Source of the DNA: CAYFKJ01 sp964401845
GTDB lineage: Bacteria > Pseudomonadota > Alphaproteobacteria > UBA2966
Reading direction: 5' to 3'
Length of the DNA: 13,651 bases
Assembly: GCA_964401845.1 (NCBI GenBank)
Contig: CAYOAD010000111.1
Coordinates: 1-13,651, forward strand
Shown piece by piece: positions 6,161 to 12,919 of this stretch. The notes below the pieces were generated by a model, which worked only from the letters and a program-made list of their open reading frames with translations, did not search any database and was not told the origin of the DNA. Position 1 is the first letter of the stretch, and each line of letters starts with the position of its first letter. The position numbers were made by a program, and so were the translations under genes.

Positions 6161-6415
6161 ACCGGTTGGCGGGGAAGCGCCGTCGTCTCCTGGCCCGAAC
6201 GCCGCGCCGAACTGACCATGACGGCTTCGGATGAACTGGGCAAACTCGTGATTTTCACGCCGCCGGGAGAGGATTTCCTGTGCGTCGAGCCAGTCAGTCA
6301 CGATACCGACGCCTTCAACCGGGCGGCCGCGGGCGAGGCCGATACCGGCATGCGGGTGCTGGCGCCGGGCGAAGACCTCTCGGTGTATGTCCGATTTAGG
6401 CCTGCCGAGTATTGA
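6161..6415 (+). pseudogene. aldose 1-epimerase (galactose mutarotase), C-terminal fragment
   Basis: About 84 codons match the C-terminus of aldose 1-epimerases, which interconvert sugar anomers. TGWRGSAVVSWPE corresponds to the family's FTGW segment. LVIFTPPGEDFLCVEPVSH followed by DAFN carries the glutamate that acts as catalytic base in the family (E in CVEPVSH). DTGMRVLAPGE and VRFRP close the protein before the TGA at 6413-6415. The N-terminal two thirds, including the catalytic histidines, are absent. The left junction, at about 6158-6163, is with the inverted permease fragment. It is the right-hand border of the fragment mosaic. Confidence 0.78.
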
Positions 6416-6505
6416 TCCGCTGAATTCACGTGTTCTGCGTGGCGTAATTTGTTATGCATACCCGCGCGCCCGGTCAGGGCGGAAGTTCGGGAGCCCTGTT
6501 CGCAC

Positions 6506-7336
6506 GTGACTGACATTCTTTGGATTGCTTCGTACCCCAAATCCGGCAATACCTGGGTCCGGGCGTTTCTGCACAACTATCTGCTGCGCACCACTGAGCC
6601 GCAGGACGTGAACAACCTCCAACACAATTACCGAGACGCCGCCTTCAATTGGTACGAGCCCCACACCGAAAAGAGGAAACCGGGCAACCTGAACCCCGCC
6701 GAGGTCATGGCCCTCAGGAGCAAGGTGCAACGAGATCTGGCGGCCACGATGGATGGCTCGGTTCTGGTCAAGACTCACGTGCCGCGGATCAAGTACCTGG
6801 GCCATGATCTGATCGACGCCAAGCTAACCGCGGGGGCGCTCTATGTGACGCGCAATCCGCTCGACATCTGCGTTTCCCTGGCCAAATTCTGGAATTGGGG
6901 TATCGACCGCACAATCGAGGCCATGGCGGCCAAGGATTTCGGCGGCAACCCGATCAGTACCCTCGTGCACGATCACATCGGCACCTGGTCGGAGCACGTG
7001 TTCAGCTGGATGACCTGGAACCATCCGGGATTTATCGCCACGCGCTATGAGGATCTGCTTGATGATCCCAACATGTGGTTCGGCAGGCTGGCGGGCTTCC
7101 TGGAAGGCGGGCAGCCGGACATGGCACGGGTAAAAAAGGCCGTCGGATTTTCCTCGTTCGACACGCTCAAATCGATGGAAGAGAAAGACGGTTTCGGCGA
7201 AGCCTCGGCCAAGGACCGGCCCTTTTTCCGACAGGGCCGGGCCGGCGGCTGGCGGGAGGTGTTGTCGACCGCACAGGTCGACAAAGTCGTCGCCGCCCAC
7301 GGCGAAACCATGGGAAATTTCGGTTATTTGCCGTAA
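6506..7336 (+). CDS. PAPS-dependent sulfotransferase domain protein
   Basis: This 276-residue cytosolic-type sulfotransferase should transfer a sulfuryl group from PAPS to a hydroxyl or amine acceptor. The 5'-phosphosulfate loop is SYPKSGNTW at 9-17 with K12. The candidate catalytic base is H91 in KTH (89-91). The 3'-phosphate motif is YVTRNPLDICVS at 113-124 (R116, S124), and the C-terminal motif FRQGRAGGW (241-249) matches RKGxxGDW with D replaced by G248. The GTG at 6506 is the only reasonable start, placing the P-loop at the usual distance; the TTG at 6449 would add an unrelated extension. CGGGAG lies about 12 bases upstream. The 90-base gap from 6416 holds nothing I recognise beyond a CACGTG palindrome. 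Its acceptor is unknown, and it is an outlier in a catabolic neighbourhood. Confidence 0.88.
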   Translation: MTDILWIASYPKSGNTWVRAFLHNYLLRTTEPQDVNNLQHNYRDAAFNWYEPHTEKRKPGNLNPAEVMALRSKVQRDLAATMDGSVLVKTHVPRIKYLGHDLIDAKLTAGALYVTRNPLDICVSLAKFWNWGIDRTIEAMAAKDFGGNPISTLVHDHIGTWSEHVFSWMTWNHPGFIATRYEDLLDDPNMWFGRLAGFLEGGQPDMARVKKAVGFSSFDTLKSMEEKDGFGEASAKDRPFFRQGRAGGWREVLSTAQVDKVVAAHGETMGNFGYLP

Positions 7337-8191
7337 TCAGACCGTCCGTTTTGCCCATTCCGCTTGCATGAAGGCCAACGCGTCGCGGGCGAGGCCCTCT
7401 TCGGTGTCGAACATCTTGCGCCAGACTTTGACGATGGGGATGAGGTCGGGGATCGAGGTGCCGAACGCCTCGACCACGAAGCGCTTGTCGTAACCGATAT
7501 CGCGCACCGCATCGAAGGTGTCCTGCCAGTGGACTTGGCCCTGGCCGGGTGTGCTGCGGTCGTTCTCGGAAATGTGGATGTGGTTGATGAGGTGACCGTA
7601 TTCGCGGATGGCCTCGCCGACATTCTTTTCCTCGATGTTGGCGTGGTGGGTGTCGTAGAGGATGCCCACGTTGTCCGCGCCGACGTCGTTAATAAAGCGT
7701 GCGGTGTCGGCTGTCGTGTTGAGGAAATAGCACTCGAAGCGGTTGAGGAATTCGAGCGACAGTTCCACGCCTTGGGATTTGGCGTATTCGGCGGCCTGCT
7801 GCATGTGCTCCACGCCCCACGCCCATTCTTGCTCCGTCGGTGCGGCGCCGGTGAAGACGCCGAAGGTCGAATGGATGGGGCCGGCGACAATATCGGTATC
7901 CAGGGCCACGGCGCAATCGACAGCCTTTTTCGTTTCCCTGAGGGCAGCGGCTCTGATAGCGGGGTCCGAACTGATGGGATTGTCCTCCGGTCCCCGGGCG
8001 TTCAAAGCGGTGCGCGCCAGGCCAAGCTCATCCAGAAATTTCCCGAGCTGAACAAAGGCTTCCGTGTTGCCGGCGTCATAGATCGGAATTTCGACGCTGT
8101 CATAGCCGATGTCCCTGCATAGCCGCAGGATGTCGTGGTGCTGAGGTGTCACTTCCGTCGTCCAAAGCAGCATGTTCATGCCGAAAATCAT
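7337..8191 (-). CDS. D-tagatose/D-psicose 3-epimerase-type sugar isomerase
   Basis: This 284-residue TIM-barrel protein begins MIFGMNMLLWTTEVTP, like ketohexose 3-epimerases. The metal site is E147 (ELSLEF), D180 (LYDTHH), H206 (HIHISEND) and E241 (VVEAFG). The spacings of 33, 26 and 35 residues match those I recall for the Pseudomonas cichorii D-tagatose 3-epimerase. NDRSTPGQGQVHW (210-222) is the substrate-loop region of that family. It probably epimerises or isomerises a free ketose; hydroxypyruvate isomerase or another AP-endonuclease-2 family isomerase is the alternative. It is the last gene of the minus operon, 28 bases after the lactonase, with AAGGGG before the start at 8191. Its TGA directly abuts the sulfotransferase stop. 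Confidence 0.87.
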   Translation of the reverse strand: MIFGMNMLLWTTEVTPQHHDILRLCRDIGYDSVEIPIYDAGNTEAFVQLGKFLDELGLARTALNARGPEDNPISSDPAIRAAALRETKKAVDCAVALDTDIVAGPIHSTFGVFTGAAPTEQEWAWGVEHMQQAAEYAKSQGVELSLEFLNRFECYFLNTTADTARFINDVGADNVGILYDTHHANIEEKNVGEAIREYGHLINHIHISENDRSTPGQGQVHWQDTFDAVRDIGYDKRFVVEAFGTSIPDLIPIVKVWRKMFDTEEGLARDALAFMQAEWAKRTV

Positions 8192-8219
8192 GTCTTTCCC
8201 CTTGGTGTTGATTATAGCT

Positions 8220-9089
8220 TTATCCGGTGTAGCGGCCTGCGGGCAGACCCTGGATGCCCACCGGATATTCGAACAAAGCGCCGGCCAGCGGCTGCGCGGC
8301 GAGCGCCGCCTCGTCCAGCTGTTTGGCCGCCGTGGTGATGTAGAGCACGTCGAGATCGGGTCCGCCGAAGGCGACGTTGGTGTTTTGTCCCACCGGCATT
8401 TCGATGACGCGATCGACCACGCCTGTCGGGGTGAAGCGCGTCACGCGCCAGCCGCCGAAATGAGCGACCCAGAGACAACCCTCGGCGTCGACGGTCATGC
8501 CGTCGGGCCAGCCCTCGCCGTCGCCGATGGTGAGGTGGACCTGCCTGTTGGAGAGGATCCCGTCTTCCGCCAGATCGAAGGCGTAGATGGTCTTCTTCAG
8601 GGTGTCGGTGTGATAGAGCGTGCGGCCGTCGGGACTGAAGGCCGGGCCGTTGGTGATGACGTAGCCGTCATCCATCCGGTGTTCGGAGCGGTCGGCATCG
8701 AAGCGGTAAAGCGCACCCGTCGGCTCCATTTCGGCGTTGTCCATTGTGCCCACCCAAAGGCGGCCCGTGGCATCAGCCTTACCGTCGTTGATGCGGTTGC
8801 CGGGGAGGTCGGATTCCGGGGCACCGAAGCTGTCCGTATCGCCGGTCTCCAGGTCGATGGTAGCCAAGCCACTTTGAAAACCCGCGACAAAACCGCCCGC
8901 CGACCTGGGTACCAGGCAGCCGATCTCCTCCGGCATTGGCCAGCTGGTTTGTTCACCGCTGGCGGGATGATGGCGGTGGACGAACTTGCCCTTTATATCG
9001 ACCCAGTAAACGGCCTGCTCTTCCGGCAGCCAGACGACGCCCTCGCCCAGCAATGCGCCGGCGGGGGATATGCACTTGGGGCCCGTCAC
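8220..9089 (-). CDS. SMP-30/gluconolactonase family sugar lactonase (XylC-like)
   Basis: This 289-residue six-bladed propeller lactonase should hydrolyse an aldonolactone made by the SDR encoded just upstream. Divalent metal ligands expected from human SMP30/gluconolactonase are all present: E16 (LGEGVVW), N147 (ITNGPAFSPDG) and D196 (WPDGMTVD). The substrate-contact region is RINDGKAD (99-106), with R99 and N101. The length fits Caulobacter XylC, the xylonolactonase. The start is a GTG at 9089, only five bases after the SDR stop, so translation is probably coupled; no strong Shine-Dalgarno sequence is visible. The gene order dehydratase-dehydrogenase-lactonase supports an oxidative aldose pathway. 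Confidence 0.9.
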   Translation of the reverse strand: MTGPKCISPAGALLGEGVVWLPEEQAVYWVDIKGKFVHRHHPASGEQTSWPMPEEIGCLVPRSAGGFVAGFQSGLATIDLETGDTDSFGAPESDLPGNRINDGKADATGRLWVGTMDNAEMEPTGALYRFDADRSEHRMDDGYVITNGPAFSPDGRTLYHTDTLKKTIYAFDLAEDGILSNRQVHLTIGDGEGWPDGMTVDAEGCLWVAHFGGWRVTRFTPTGVVDRVIEMPVGQNTNVAFGGPDLDVLYITTAAKQLDEAALAAQPLAGALFEYPVGIQGLPAGRYTG

Positions 9090-9094
9090 GGCGA

Positions 9095-9862
9095 TTACAC
9101 CAGGCCGCCGTCGACGATGTAGGTCTGGTTGGTGCAGGCGTCAGAATCGTCCGACGCAAAAAACAACACAACGCGGGCGACATCCTCGGGCACGATGTTG
9201 CGCTTGAGGCATTGGGTTTCCATCAGCTTCTCGGCGAATTCGGGTGTGGTCCAGAGATCGATCTGACGCTGCGTCCAGGTGTGGCCCGGCACGATGGTGT
9301 TGACCCGGATATTGCCGGGGCCGAGATCGGCCGCGAGTGAACGGGTGAGGCCCTGAACCGCGGCCTTGGCCGTGGTGTAACCGGGCATGCCGCCCATGCC
9401 CATCATCCACGACACCGATCCCATGTTGATGATCGATCCGCCGCCCTCTGCTGCCATGCCCTTGTGAACCGCCTGGGCAGCAAAAAACTGATGCTTGAGA
9501 TTCACCGCCATGCGGTCGTCCCAGTATGCCGGAGTCACATCGTCCATGTCGTGGCGGTCGTCGTGGGCGGCATTGTTGACCAGCACGCGGATGGCGCCGA
9601 GTTTTGCTGCGGCGTCGGCAATTGCCTGTTGCAACGCCGGTATGTCGCGCAGGTCGCAGGGGATGAAATAGGGCGCCAAATGGCCGGCGTCGTCGATCCT
9701 GGCGACCAGTTGTTCGCTGGCCTCCTCGTTGATGTCGACGAAGGCGACCTTGGCGCCCTGGCGGCAAAAACATTCGACAATGGTCGCGCCGATGCCGGAG
9801 CCGCCGCCGCTGACGAAGACGACGCGGTCCTTCAAACTCGGGTAGATGGCCTCAGCCGGCAT
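9095..9862 (-). CDS. SDR sugar 1-dehydrogenase, Caulobacter XylB-like
   Basis: This 255-residue SDR has the glycine-rich loop SGGGSGIG (18-25), D43 for NAD+ preference, NNAAHDDRH (96-104), S149, Y162 and K166. The start AIYPSLKDRVV, the NNAxxDDRH stretch, the QCLKRNIVPEDVA segment and the ending TNQTYIVDGG resemble my recollection of the NAD-dependent D-xylose dehydrogenase XylB of Caulobacter. A pentose or related aldose 1-dehydrogenase making the lactone is therefore the likely function. GGGAGAG lies six bases before the ATG at 9862, and the dehydratase stop is 26 bases upstream. Exact sugar specificity (xylose, arabinose, fucose, galactose) cannot be decided here. Confidence 0.88.
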   Translation of the reverse strand: MPAEAIYPSLKDRVVFVSGGGSGIGATIVECFCRQGAKVAFVDINEEASEQLVARIDDAGHLAPYFIPCDLRDIPALQQAIADAAAKLGAIRVLVNNAAHDDRHDMDDVTPAYWDDRMAVNLKHQFFAAQAVHKGMAAEGGGSIINMGSVSWMMGMGGMPGYTTAKAAVQGLTRSLAADLGPGNIRVNTIVPGHTWTQRQIDLWTTPEFAEKLMETQCLKRNIVPEDVARVVLFFASDDSDACTNQTYIVDGGLV

Positions 9863-9888
9863 GTGTCGCTCTCCCTAACCGGATGTTG

Positions 9889-11613
9889 CTAATGGGAATC
9901 GCGGGGCACGGCCGCACCGCTGCCGCCGATCAGGAAATCCAAATCGACGCCCTGGTCGGCCTGGGTGACATGCCGGCGGTAAAGACTGACGTAGCCCCTG
10001 TCGATCTCGCCTTCCGGAGCCGTCCAGCCGGCCCGGCGTTTATCCAGCACGTCATCCGGAACATCCAGGTGCAGGCGCCGCTCCGCGACGTCGAGCTCGA
10101 TCATATCACCGCTCCGGACCAGCGCCAGAACGCCGCCGGCGGCGGCCTCCGGGGCGGTATGCAGAACCACGGTGCCGTAGGCCGTGCCGCTCATGCGCGC
10201 ATCGGAAATGCGCACCATGTCGGTGATGCCGCGGGCCAGGATCTTGGGCGGCAGCGCCATGTTGCCGACTTCGGGAAAGCCGGGATAGCCGCGTGGTCCA
10301 CAGTTCTTCAGAACCATGACGTCCTCGGGCTCGATATCCAGATCGGGATCGTCGATGCGGGCCTTGTAGTCGTCGATATCCTCGAATACGACGGCGCGGC
10401 CCCGGTGCTTCATCAGTTCAGGCGTCGCCGCCGAGGGTTTGAGCACGGATCCTTGGGGCGCCAGGTTGCCGCGCAGCACGGCAATGCCCCCGTTCTCGGC
10501 GACCGGATTGTCGAGCGGGCGGATTACGTCGTCGTTGAAGCATTCGGCTCCTGCGATGTTGTCCGCCATGGTCTTGCCGTTGACCGTCAGGGCGTCGCCG
10601 TGCAGCCGGTCTCCCAGCGACTTCATGACGGCCGGCAGGCCACCCGCGTAATAGAAGTCCTCCATCAGGTATTTGCCCGACGGCATGAGGTTGACCAGAC
10701 AAGGGATGCTGCGGCCCAGGCGGTCCCAGTCGTCCAGGCTGAGGTCGACGCCGATGCGGCCGGCCAGCGCCAGCAGATGCACGACTGCGTTGGTCGAACC
10801 GCCGATGGCGCCGTTGACCATGATGGCGTTTTCGAACGCCTCCTTGGTCAGAATTTTCGACATTCTGAGATCTTCCTTGACCATTTCCACGATACGGCGG
10901 CCCACCATGTGAGCCAAAACGTTGCGCCGGGAATCGGCGGCGGGGATGGCCGCGTTCATGGGCAGCCCCATGCCGATGGCCTCGACCATCGACGCCATGG
11001 TCGAGGCGGTGCCCATGGTCATGCAGTGGCCGACGGAACGCGACATGCCGGCTTCCGCGTCCATGAAGGACTGTAGCGACATCTCGCCGGCGCGGACGGC
11101 CTCGGAGTATTCCCAGACGGAGGTGCCGGAGCCCATTTCCTCGCCCCGGTATTTACCGTTCAGCATGGGACCACCGGAGAGCGCCAATGTCGGCAGATCG
11201 CAACTGGCCGCGCCCATCATCAAAGCGGGCGTGGTCTTGTCGCAGCCGACCAGCAGGACGACGCCGTCCATGGGATTGGCCCGGATCGATTCCTCGACGT
11301 CCATCGACGCGAGATTGCGGAACAGCATCGTGGTCGGGCGCATCAGGGTTTCGCCCAGCGACATCACGGGAAACTCCAGGGGAAAACCGCCGGCCTCATA
11401 AATGCCGCGTTTGACGGGCTCGGCCAAGTCGCGGAAATGGGCGTTGCAGGGGGTCAGCTCCGACCAGGTGTTGCAGATACCGATGACCGGCCGGCCGTCG
11501 AAAAGATGGCTCGGCAGGCCCTGATTGCGCATCCAACTGCGGTGAATGAATCCGTCCCTGTCGGCCGGACCGAACCAGGCGGCGCTGCGAAATTTCTTGG
11601 TCTTGTCAGACAT
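9889..11613 (-). CDS. IlvD/EDD family sugar-acid (pentonate) dehydratase
   Basis: This 574-residue iron-sulfur dehydratase should convert an aldonate to its 2-keto-3-deoxy acid. The [2Fe-2S] ligands are C56 (TPCNAHF), C124 (GCDKTTP) and C197 (GHCMTMGTAST). Their spacings of 68 and 73 equal those I recall for Rhizobium L-arabinonate dehydratase (Cys59, 127, 200). The N-terminus SAAWFGPADRDGFIHRSWM and PMDGVVLLVGCDKTTP also match the arabinonate/xylonate branch rather than dihydroxyacid dehydratase. The catalytic serine is expected in SDARMSGTAYG near the C-terminal domain. The ATG at 11613 (MSDKTKKF) has AAGGA ten bases upstream. First gene of the four-gene minus operon. D-xylonate, L-arabinonate and D-fuconate remain possible substrates. 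Confidence 0.92.
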   Translation of the reverse strand: MSDKTKKFRSAAWFGPADRDGFIHRSWMRNQGLPSHLFDGRPVIGICNTWSELTPCNAHFRDLAEPVKRGIYEAGGFPLEFPVMSLGETLMRPTTMLFRNLASMDVEESIRANPMDGVVLLVGCDKTTPALMMGAASCDLPTLALSGGPMLNGKYRGEEMGSGTSVWEYSEAVRAGEMSLQSFMDAEAGMSRSVGHCMTMGTASTMASMVEAIGMGLPMNAAIPAADSRRNVLAHMVGRRIVEMVKEDLRMSKILTKEAFENAIMVNGAIGGSTNAVVHLLALAGRIGVDLSLDDWDRLGRSIPCLVNLMPSGKYLMEDFYYAGGLPAVMKSLGDRLHGDALTVNGKTMADNIAGAECFNDDVIRPLDNPVAENGGIAVLRGNLAPQGSVLKPSAATPELMKHRGRAVVFEDIDDYKARIDDPDLDIEPEDVMVLKNCGPRGYPGFPEVGNMALPPKILARGITDMVRISDARMSGTAYGTVVLHTAPEAAAGGVLALVRSGDMIELDVAERRLHLDVPDDVLDKRRAGWTAPEGEIDRGYVSLYRRHVTQADQGVDLDFLIGGSGAAVPRDSH

Positions 11614-11843
11614 TGTCGCTGTATCCTTACGCCCTGTAGCCCAAGTCAACCCAGGCCGGATGCTGATCTGTTCGGTGACTGTTCCGGGGCGTGTACGCGC
11701 CCCATCATGTCGAAAAATTAATATGGATATAATATTATTTTTTAGTGACAGGCAAGATAAAAAATACTATTTATTGTCTTGAATTCGAATTATTGGCGCA
11801 AGTGCCGATTTTTCGGAAGTGACGCAGAGGAAGGGGATGCAAG
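11614..11843. promoter_or_regulatory. AT-rich divergent promoter region between two sugar operons
   Basis: This 230-base region separates the minus dehydratase operon from the plus isomerase/oxidoreductase pair. Bases 11704-11800 are strikingly AT-rich. For the minus operon a weak pair is TTGCCT (11755 to 11750) with TTATAT 17 bases on. For the plus operon GTGACA (11745-11750) with TATTTA (11768-11773) has 17-base spacing. TATAAT also occurs at 11728-11733 without a good -35. AATTCGAATT (11782-11791) is a perfect palindrome and CCGATTTTTCGG (11807-11818) a small hairpin. No regulator gene is in the window. AAGGGG precedes the plus-strand start. Confidence 0.5.
11686..11703. promoter_or_regulatory. 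GC-rich inverted repeat, candidate operator or mRNA leader hairpin
   Basis: GGGGCG and CGCCCC form a perfect six-base arm pair around TGTACG, extendable by a T-G and a G-C pair. It lies about 73 bases upstream of the dehydratase start and would be in its 5' leader or promoter. No T-run follows, so it is not a standard terminator. Confidence 0.4.
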
Positions 11844-12899
11844 ATGAAGACGATCAAGGGACCGGCGCTGTTTCTGGCTCAGTTCGCGGGCGATGAAGCG
11901 CCCTTCAACAGTCTTGACGCCATCGGCCAGTGGGCCGCTTCGGTAGGCTACAAGGGTGTTCAGATCCCGTCCTGGGACGGCCGCATCTTCGACCTCGCCA
12001 AGGCCGCCGAGAGCAAGGATTACTGCGATGAGGTCAAGGGCACGCTGGCGGGCCACGGCCTCGAGTTGACCGAGCTTTCGACCCACCTGCAGGGCCAGCT
12101 GGTCGCCGTCCATCCCGCCTTCGACGAGGCCTTCGACGGTTTCGCGGCGCCCGAGGTGCAGGGCAATCCCCAGGCCCGCCAGGAATGGGCTGTCAATCAG
12201 ATGATGCTGGCCGCCAAGGCCTCGCAGAACCTGGGGCTGACGGATCACGCCACTTTTTCCGGCTCGTTCCTCTGGCCCTTCATCTATCCCTGGCCGCAAC
12301 GCCCCGCCGGTTTGGTTGAGACCGGATTTCAGGAATTGGGCCGCCGCTGGAAACCGATCCTCGACGCGTTCGACGAGGCCGGCGTCAACGTTTGCTACGA
12401 AATTCATCCCGGTGAAGACCTGCATGACGGCATCACTTTCGAGATGTTCCTGGACGAGGTCGACGCCCATCCGCGCGCCAACATCCTCTACGATCCCAGC
12501 CACTTCGTGCTGCAGCAGCTCGATTACCTGGCGTTCATCGACATCTACCACGAGCGCATCAAGATGTTTCACGTCAAGGACGCCGAATTCAATCCGACCG
12601 GCAAGCAGGGCGTTTACAGCGGCTTCCAGTCCTGGACCGACCGGGCCGCCCGGTTCCGTTCGCTGGGCGACGGTCAGGTCGATTTCGTCGGCATCTTCTC
12701 GAAGATGGCGGCCAACGATTTCGACGGCTGGGCCGTGGTCGAGTGGGAATGCTGCCTCAAGCATCCCGAAGACGGCGCCCGCGAAGGTGCTGAATTCGTC
12801 AATCAGCACATCATCCGCGTGACGGACAAGGCCTTCGACGACTTCGCCGACGGCGGCTCCGACGAGGCCGCCAACCAGCGCATGCTCGGCGTGGCTTAA
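11844..12899 (+). CDS. sugar phosphate isomerase/epimerase-type TIM-barrel protein
   Basis: This 351-residue protein of the xylose-isomerase-like TIM-barrel (AP endonuclease 2) superfamily has metal ligands E186 (CYEIHPGEDL), D217 (ILYDPSH), H243 (MFHVKDAEF) and E300 (VVEWECC), each at a strand end as expected. It is longer than the usual 270-300 residues because of insertions around 95-160 and 250-275, including the aromatic stretch FLWPFIYPWPQRP (142-154). Relatives are usually paired with Gfo/Idh/MocA dehydrogenases in inositol or rare-sugar catabolism, as here, where such a gene starts 20 bases downstream. It could isomerise, epimerise or dehydrate a keto-sugar or keto-inositol intermediate (compare IolE). 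AAGGGG is seven bases before the ATG. The precise reaction is unknown. Confidence 0.88.
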   Translation: MKTIKGPALFLAQFAGDEAPFNSLDAIGQWAASVGYKGVQIPSWDGRIFDLAKAAESKDYCDEVKGTLAGHGLELTELSTHLQGQLVAVHPAFDEAFDGFAAPEVQGNPQARQEWAVNQMMLAAKASQNLGLTDHATFSGSFLWPFIYPWPQRPAGLVETGFQELGRRWKPILDAFDEAGVNVCYEIHPGEDLHDGITFEMFLDEVDAHPRANILYDPSHFVLQQLDYLAFIDIYHERIKMFHVKDAEFNPTGKQGVYSGFQSWTDRAARFRSLGDGQVDFVGIFSKMAANDFDGWAVVEWECCLKHPEDGAREGAEFVNQHIIRVTDKAFDDFADGGSDEAANQRMLGVA

Positions 12900-12919
12900 G
12901 CATCAGGGGGAGAGGGTAA

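Noticed and set aside
8172..9122. 316-codon plus-strand ORF opposite the lactonase
   Set aside because: It covers a clear SMP-30 lactonase on the minus strand and shows no domain of its own. The apparent signal-peptide-like start is chance.
9883..11076. 397-codon plus-strand ORF opposite the IlvD/EDD dehydratase
   Set aside because: It has no family motifs and a low-complexity composition rich in His, Gln, Arg and Val, typical of antisense frames of high-GC genes. The opposite strand encodes a full dehydratase with its iron-sulfur cysteines.
8220..11613. Sulfo-Entner-Doudoroff (sulfoquinovose) operon
   Set aside because: SDR, lactonase and IlvD/EDD dehydratase also occur there, but there is no sulfoquinovosidase, aldolase or sulfolactaldehyde dehydrogenase, and the sequences look closer to the xylose/arabinonate type.
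11790..12809. 339-codon minus-strand ORF opposite the sugar isomerase
   Set aside because: It is an antisense shadow of the TIM-barrel gene, whose metal ligands and ribosome binding site are clear on the plus strand.
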